Assembly: GCF_042100115.1 (NCBI RefSeq)
Contig: NC_091279.1
Coordinates: 620,001 to 684,000, forward strand
Length of the DNA: 64,000 nucleotides
Direction of reading: 5' to 3'
Source: Alternaria dauci
Taxonomy: Eukaryota > Ascomycota > Dothideomycetes > Pleosporales > Pleosporaceae
The notes beneath the pieces are model-generated. The model worked only from the letters and a program-made list of their open reading frames with translations, was not told the origin of the DNA and searched no databases. Each line of letters starts with the position of its first letter. Within the stretch, counting starts at the first letter, position 1. Made by a program: the position numbers and the translations under genes. Shown here one piece after another: positions 61,370-64,000 of the stretch.

Positions 61370-61919
61370 TACGACAGCGATGTTCGGCGCTCAGGCACTA
61401 CGTTTTCGTGGACTTGAACATGCTTCTGAAACCGACTTTCGTTTACTCGCACTACTTGGAATGCCATGAAGCTGCGGACCATATCCTGGAACGATTTCCT
61501 TGGTACTGACAGCAATCTCGATAGCCTGTCTATTATCATCCGGCAGATGCGTGGCGATTGCCCGGCTTACAGTGCTTCTTTTGGTAGCAGCATCAACATG
61601 AGAGAAAGTAGGATTGGGGGGCTTCGGTTTTATAGAGAGGAGTGTCAAGTCATGGCTATGGAGCTGGTGATGCCATGTTGGTCAGCAAGGCTCAACAGTA
61701 GCGACAGCAGTCAAGCAGAAGGCTCAAGATATCAGCGGTCGCGACGGTGAAGAGTACTTGTTCTCTCGTCTTGTATAGTACAGTCTCTAGATGCAGAGTA
61801 CGCATACATACACACAGTACATTCAATATACACAAAGCGGTCCTGCCCCTCGCATCTGAACAGCGATGCAGGAAACCATCTAGCACTTGACGCCGCCATC
61901 CCTCTCTACAAACAAGCCT
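61370..61919. other. Intergenic between convergent genes
   Basis: 3' flanks of the IMPACT-domain gene (+) and the bL34m gene (-). No gene was recognised. Confidence 0.4.
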
Positions 61920-62383
61920 TTAATGACTAATATTCCACCTCCCCTTTTTCAACCTCCTCATAATCATCTTCCTCCCCTTCCTCGTCCTGATCCTGCTAAG
62001 AAACCCATGTCTCCTCTTCCGCACCAGATGACTCGGGTTGTATGTGTCACGTGGACCGCACCGGATCTGTGTACTGCCTAGGCCAGGATGCGACGAGATT
62101 TTTGAGGCGAGATCTAGTGTCTCGGACGATGAGGGGACGAAAGATGTGCTGCCGGCTGCGGGTAGGGTGTTTGTGCGGGGCAGTATGGGGCGCCGGGGTG
62201 TGAGGAGGGATATTTGGCGGGCTGACGAGGGCGTAGATATTCTGGTGGGCTGGTCAGATGGGTGGCTCGAGGGTCTGGGGAAGAGATGTGTTACTGGTAT
62301 GTTGGTGCTAGGCGTGGTCTGAGGAGTGTGGATGCGCTGGTTGCAGGGCGCGCGACGACCCTCAAGCACCGAAAAGCGTTCAT
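61920..62383 (-). CDS. Mitochondrial ribosomal protein bL34m
   Basis: Exons 62383-62295 and 62241-61920 (53-nt intron) encode 136 aa. The C-terminal about 46 residues are the L34 core: RDTYNPSHLVRKRRHGFLSR, RTRKGRKMIMRR and KKGRW, directly comparable with bacterial L34 (YQPSNLVRKRRHGF). The N-terminus MNAFRCLRVVARPATSAS is Arg/Ser/Ala-rich without acidic residues, a mitochondrial presequence. A likely processing site lies near ARQIS. The protein belongs to the large mitoribosomal subunit near the exit region. The second-exon frame runs open far upstream, antisense to the next gene. The short first exon was found by requiring a presequence, phase 2 and GT-AG ends. It is divergent from the gene at 62638. 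Confidence 0.88.
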
Positions 62384-62637
62384 GGTTTGTGTCAGAACTG
62401 CAATTGCTTCCTCTTTGCCTGTTGTGCCGTCGTCGTCGTGGCGTGGTCCCGATACGCAGATGCGAGCGTGCACTTTGGCATGCCCGTCGCGAAGTCCGCA
62501 GAGCTAACACAATCGTTGCCGTCCGTGCGCAAAAAGTTGGCCGGCTTCCTATCAAAAACCTTAGCAACTTCCCCATTACTCTCACAACACCAGCTACCCG
62601 CCAATCTTCTTGTACCTTCCCACCCAAACCCGCCAAA
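62384..62637. promoter_or_regulatory. Compact divergent promoter (254 bp)
   Basis: Between the bL34m start (-) and the Lys-rich protein start (+). Such a short spacing implies shared control elements. Confidence 0.5.
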
Positions 62638-63258
62638 ATGATTCTCGAAGCTCCTCCTCCGCGACGCCACATCTCCAGCGCGCCCATCTCCCTCAGCGAC
62701 GCATCCGCCATCCTCGAAAAGTACCTCTCAAATTCCGAAACATACCCACACCTCCACCCCGATGCGATCATCACACCAGACGGCGTCGCGTTCAACGCGC
62801 AAGGCGGGGCCATGGGCAATCCAATCATGCACCACTTGCGCCGTGTAGCAGCGGGTATGCGCGGCGAGTACCAAGAGCCAGAGCGGGCGCTGGATCTGGA
62901 AGACGACCAGCAGGATGTCACTGCCGACGTCACTGTTAGTGGTGGAAAGGGCAAGACGGGCAAGAAAGCGGCGGGCGCCGATGACGATTGGCAAGATCTA
63001 GCTTCATACCAAGCGGAGCAAGGCGAAATCGAGATTGGCGAGATTGGCGACAGGACGAACGTTGTACAGGAGGGTGGTGAGGAGCCCCAAGTGCAGTCTA
63101 CCAAGGGCAAGGACAAGAAGAAGAGGAAGAACGAGCAGGCGGCCGAGCCGGTCGCGGCGGATGGCCAGATAGACAAGGAGGCGCGGAAGAGAGCGAAGAA
63201 AGAGCGAGACCAGCAGAGGAAGAGAGAAAAGGCCGCCAAAGCCAAGGCGACCGAGTAG
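62638..63258 (+). CDS. Lys-rich, probably nucleolar conserved protein
   Basis: A single exon of 206 aa. The ATG at 62638 has a strong context (CCAAAATGA), and the frame remains open upstream only by chance. The first about 75 residues look conserved (RRHISSAPISLSDASAILEKY, ITPDGVAFNAQGGAMGNPIM, HHLRRVAAGMRGE). The middle is acidic. The last 60 residues are dominated by Lys, Arg and Glu (KGKDKKKRKNEQ, EARKRAKKERDQQRKREKAA), typical of nucleolar ribosome-biogenesis factors. Exact family not recognised. The divergent pairing with a mitoribosomal protein fits a growth or translation role. Confidence 0.78.
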   Translation: MILEAPPPRRHISSAPISLSDASAILEKYLSNSETYPHLHPDAIITPDGVAFNAQGGAMGNPIMHHLRRVAAGMRGEYQEPERALDLEDDQQDVTADVTVSGGKGKTGKKAAGADDDWQDLASYQAEQGEIEIGEIGDRTNVVQEGGEEPQVQSTKGKDKKKRKNEQAAEPVAADGQIDKEARKRAKKERDQQRKREKAAKAKATE

Positions 63259-63443
63259 GGGTGTCAGGCATCACGACCTCGAGAGAATACACCTGCGCGC
63301 AAGCTGCAACGACTTCGAAAGACACACTGGCCATTGCTTTCGAGCTGTATTCTACGAACTTCTCGTCGCCTTTGCGACTGCGCCGTCATGTACCCATGAC
63401 CTTTTATACCCAATATTGTACAAGTCCTGATCGAGATGCACGC

Positions 63444-64000
63444 CTACAGCTCCCGATCCGCCGCCTTTACAGGCTTCTCGTCGTCCTTTGCCTTCTCTTC
63501 TGAGACCTTCTTGTCGCCAGTCCAGTCCATAGCCTTGAGGCGCTCTGTCAGAATCGGGTGCGAGTGGTGGAAGCTCGAGTAGAACCAATCGGCATCCATG
63601 CTTGACAGGTTTTGGATCTGAAGCTTGATCAACGAGGCACCGAGTTCGCGCGCATACCCGAGCTTTACGGCAAAGGCATCTGCGAACTGTTAGCATTGGC
63701 CCAGACTTAAAACTGCATCAGTATACATACCGGCTTCGTACTCCATGCTGCGAGTCCAGATGTTGAGGAGGAGCTTGATAATGGAATCGGTGGGCGACAA
63801 GATCTCGTTGAAGAGCATGAAGCCAACAATCGTCGGCTGTTCCCTGTGGAAGCCAAAGTCGGCATATAGCGAGCGGTTGTCGATGAAGACGGAGAACAGA
63901 GCGAACATGTAGAATAGATGCGCCTGACTAATGAAAAGAAGTCGCGAAGTGTGGTTCATCTTCCAGTGTCCGAGTTCGTGTGCCAGGACAGCTTCGACTT
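63444..64000 (-). CDS. STE24: CAAX prenyl protease STE24 (3' part, cut by window end)
   Basis: The visible exons are 64000-63731 (continuing beyond the window) and 63679-63444. At the edge lies the zinc-binding HELGH motif (AVLAHELGHWKMNH). Membrane helices, the third zinc-ligand region MEYEADAFAVKLGY, and a C-terminus with WFYSSFHHSHPILTERL follow. This M48-family ER protease removes the last three residues of prenylated CAAX proteins and cuts the a-factor precursor N-terminus. The junction MEYEA|DAF is formed across the 51-nt intron. The last 25 residues are Lys/Glu-rich without an obvious ER-retrieval dilysine at the very end (ADREL). Identification is firm; the 5' half is outside the window. 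Confidence 0.94.

Noticed and set aside
61920..63245. 441-codon minus-strand ORF
   Set aside because: Only its last 107 codons (61920-62241) are coding, as exon 2 of bL34m. The rest is antisense to the gene at 62638-63258 and has a low-complexity Ser/Phe/Leu composition typical of such shadows.

Overview
The window looks like nuclear DNA of a filamentous ascomycete, most likely a Dothideomycete (Pleosporales-like). The reasons are short GT-AG introns (about 45-90 nt) with CTAAC/CTGAC branch sites, three Zn2Cys6 transcription factors, Dal5-type and maltose-type MFS transporters, GPI-anchored and fungus-specific membrane proteins, and dense genes on both strands. No rRNA, CRISPR array or intact transposon was seen. 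Exon models were built by hand from reading frame plus splice sites.

Layout. 0-7 kb: a seven-exon predicted membrane protein, a gene-poor stretch, and a divergent arginyl-tRNA synthetase-like gene. 7-15 kb: an intron-containing tRNA-Glu(CUC), a GPI-anchored secreted protein, a coiled-coil protein, a four-helix membrane protein and a Zn2Cys6 regulator. 15-18.6 kb: gene-poor. 18.6-27 kb: a Gfo/Idh/MocA dehydrogenase, a probably peroxisomal acyl-CoA synthetase, a CorA-like protein and a Dal5-like transporter. 27.4-38.8 kb: acyltransferase-3, family 2 glycosyltransferase, a secreted GH16-like/acyltransferase-3 fusion, and DGAT2. 39-48.5 kb: STK19 homologue, Ser-rich protein, SWIM-domain protein and a small DUF7704-type membrane protein, separated by long empty stretches. 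48.6-57.4 kb: Zn2Cys6 regulator, alpha-glucoside transporter, intracellular maltase, second Zn2Cys6 regulator. 58-64 kb: a basic nuclear-type protein, an IMPACT-domain protein, mitochondrial ribosomal protein bL34m, a Lys-rich protein, and the 3' part of the CAAX protease STE24.

Two groups look functionally coherent. The maltose group has a transporter and a maltase transcribed divergently from a shared 1-kb promoter holding CGG-T-CCG sites, with a MAL/AmyR-type regulator immediately downstream. The second group (27.4-38.8 kb) combines a membrane polysaccharide-type glycosyltransferase with two paralogous acyltransferase-3 proteins, one fused to a secreted GH16-like domain. It could make and acylate a surface glycan or glycolipid. 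The ArgRS-like gene is the other notable item, because its catalytic signatures are eroded while its overall length is kept.
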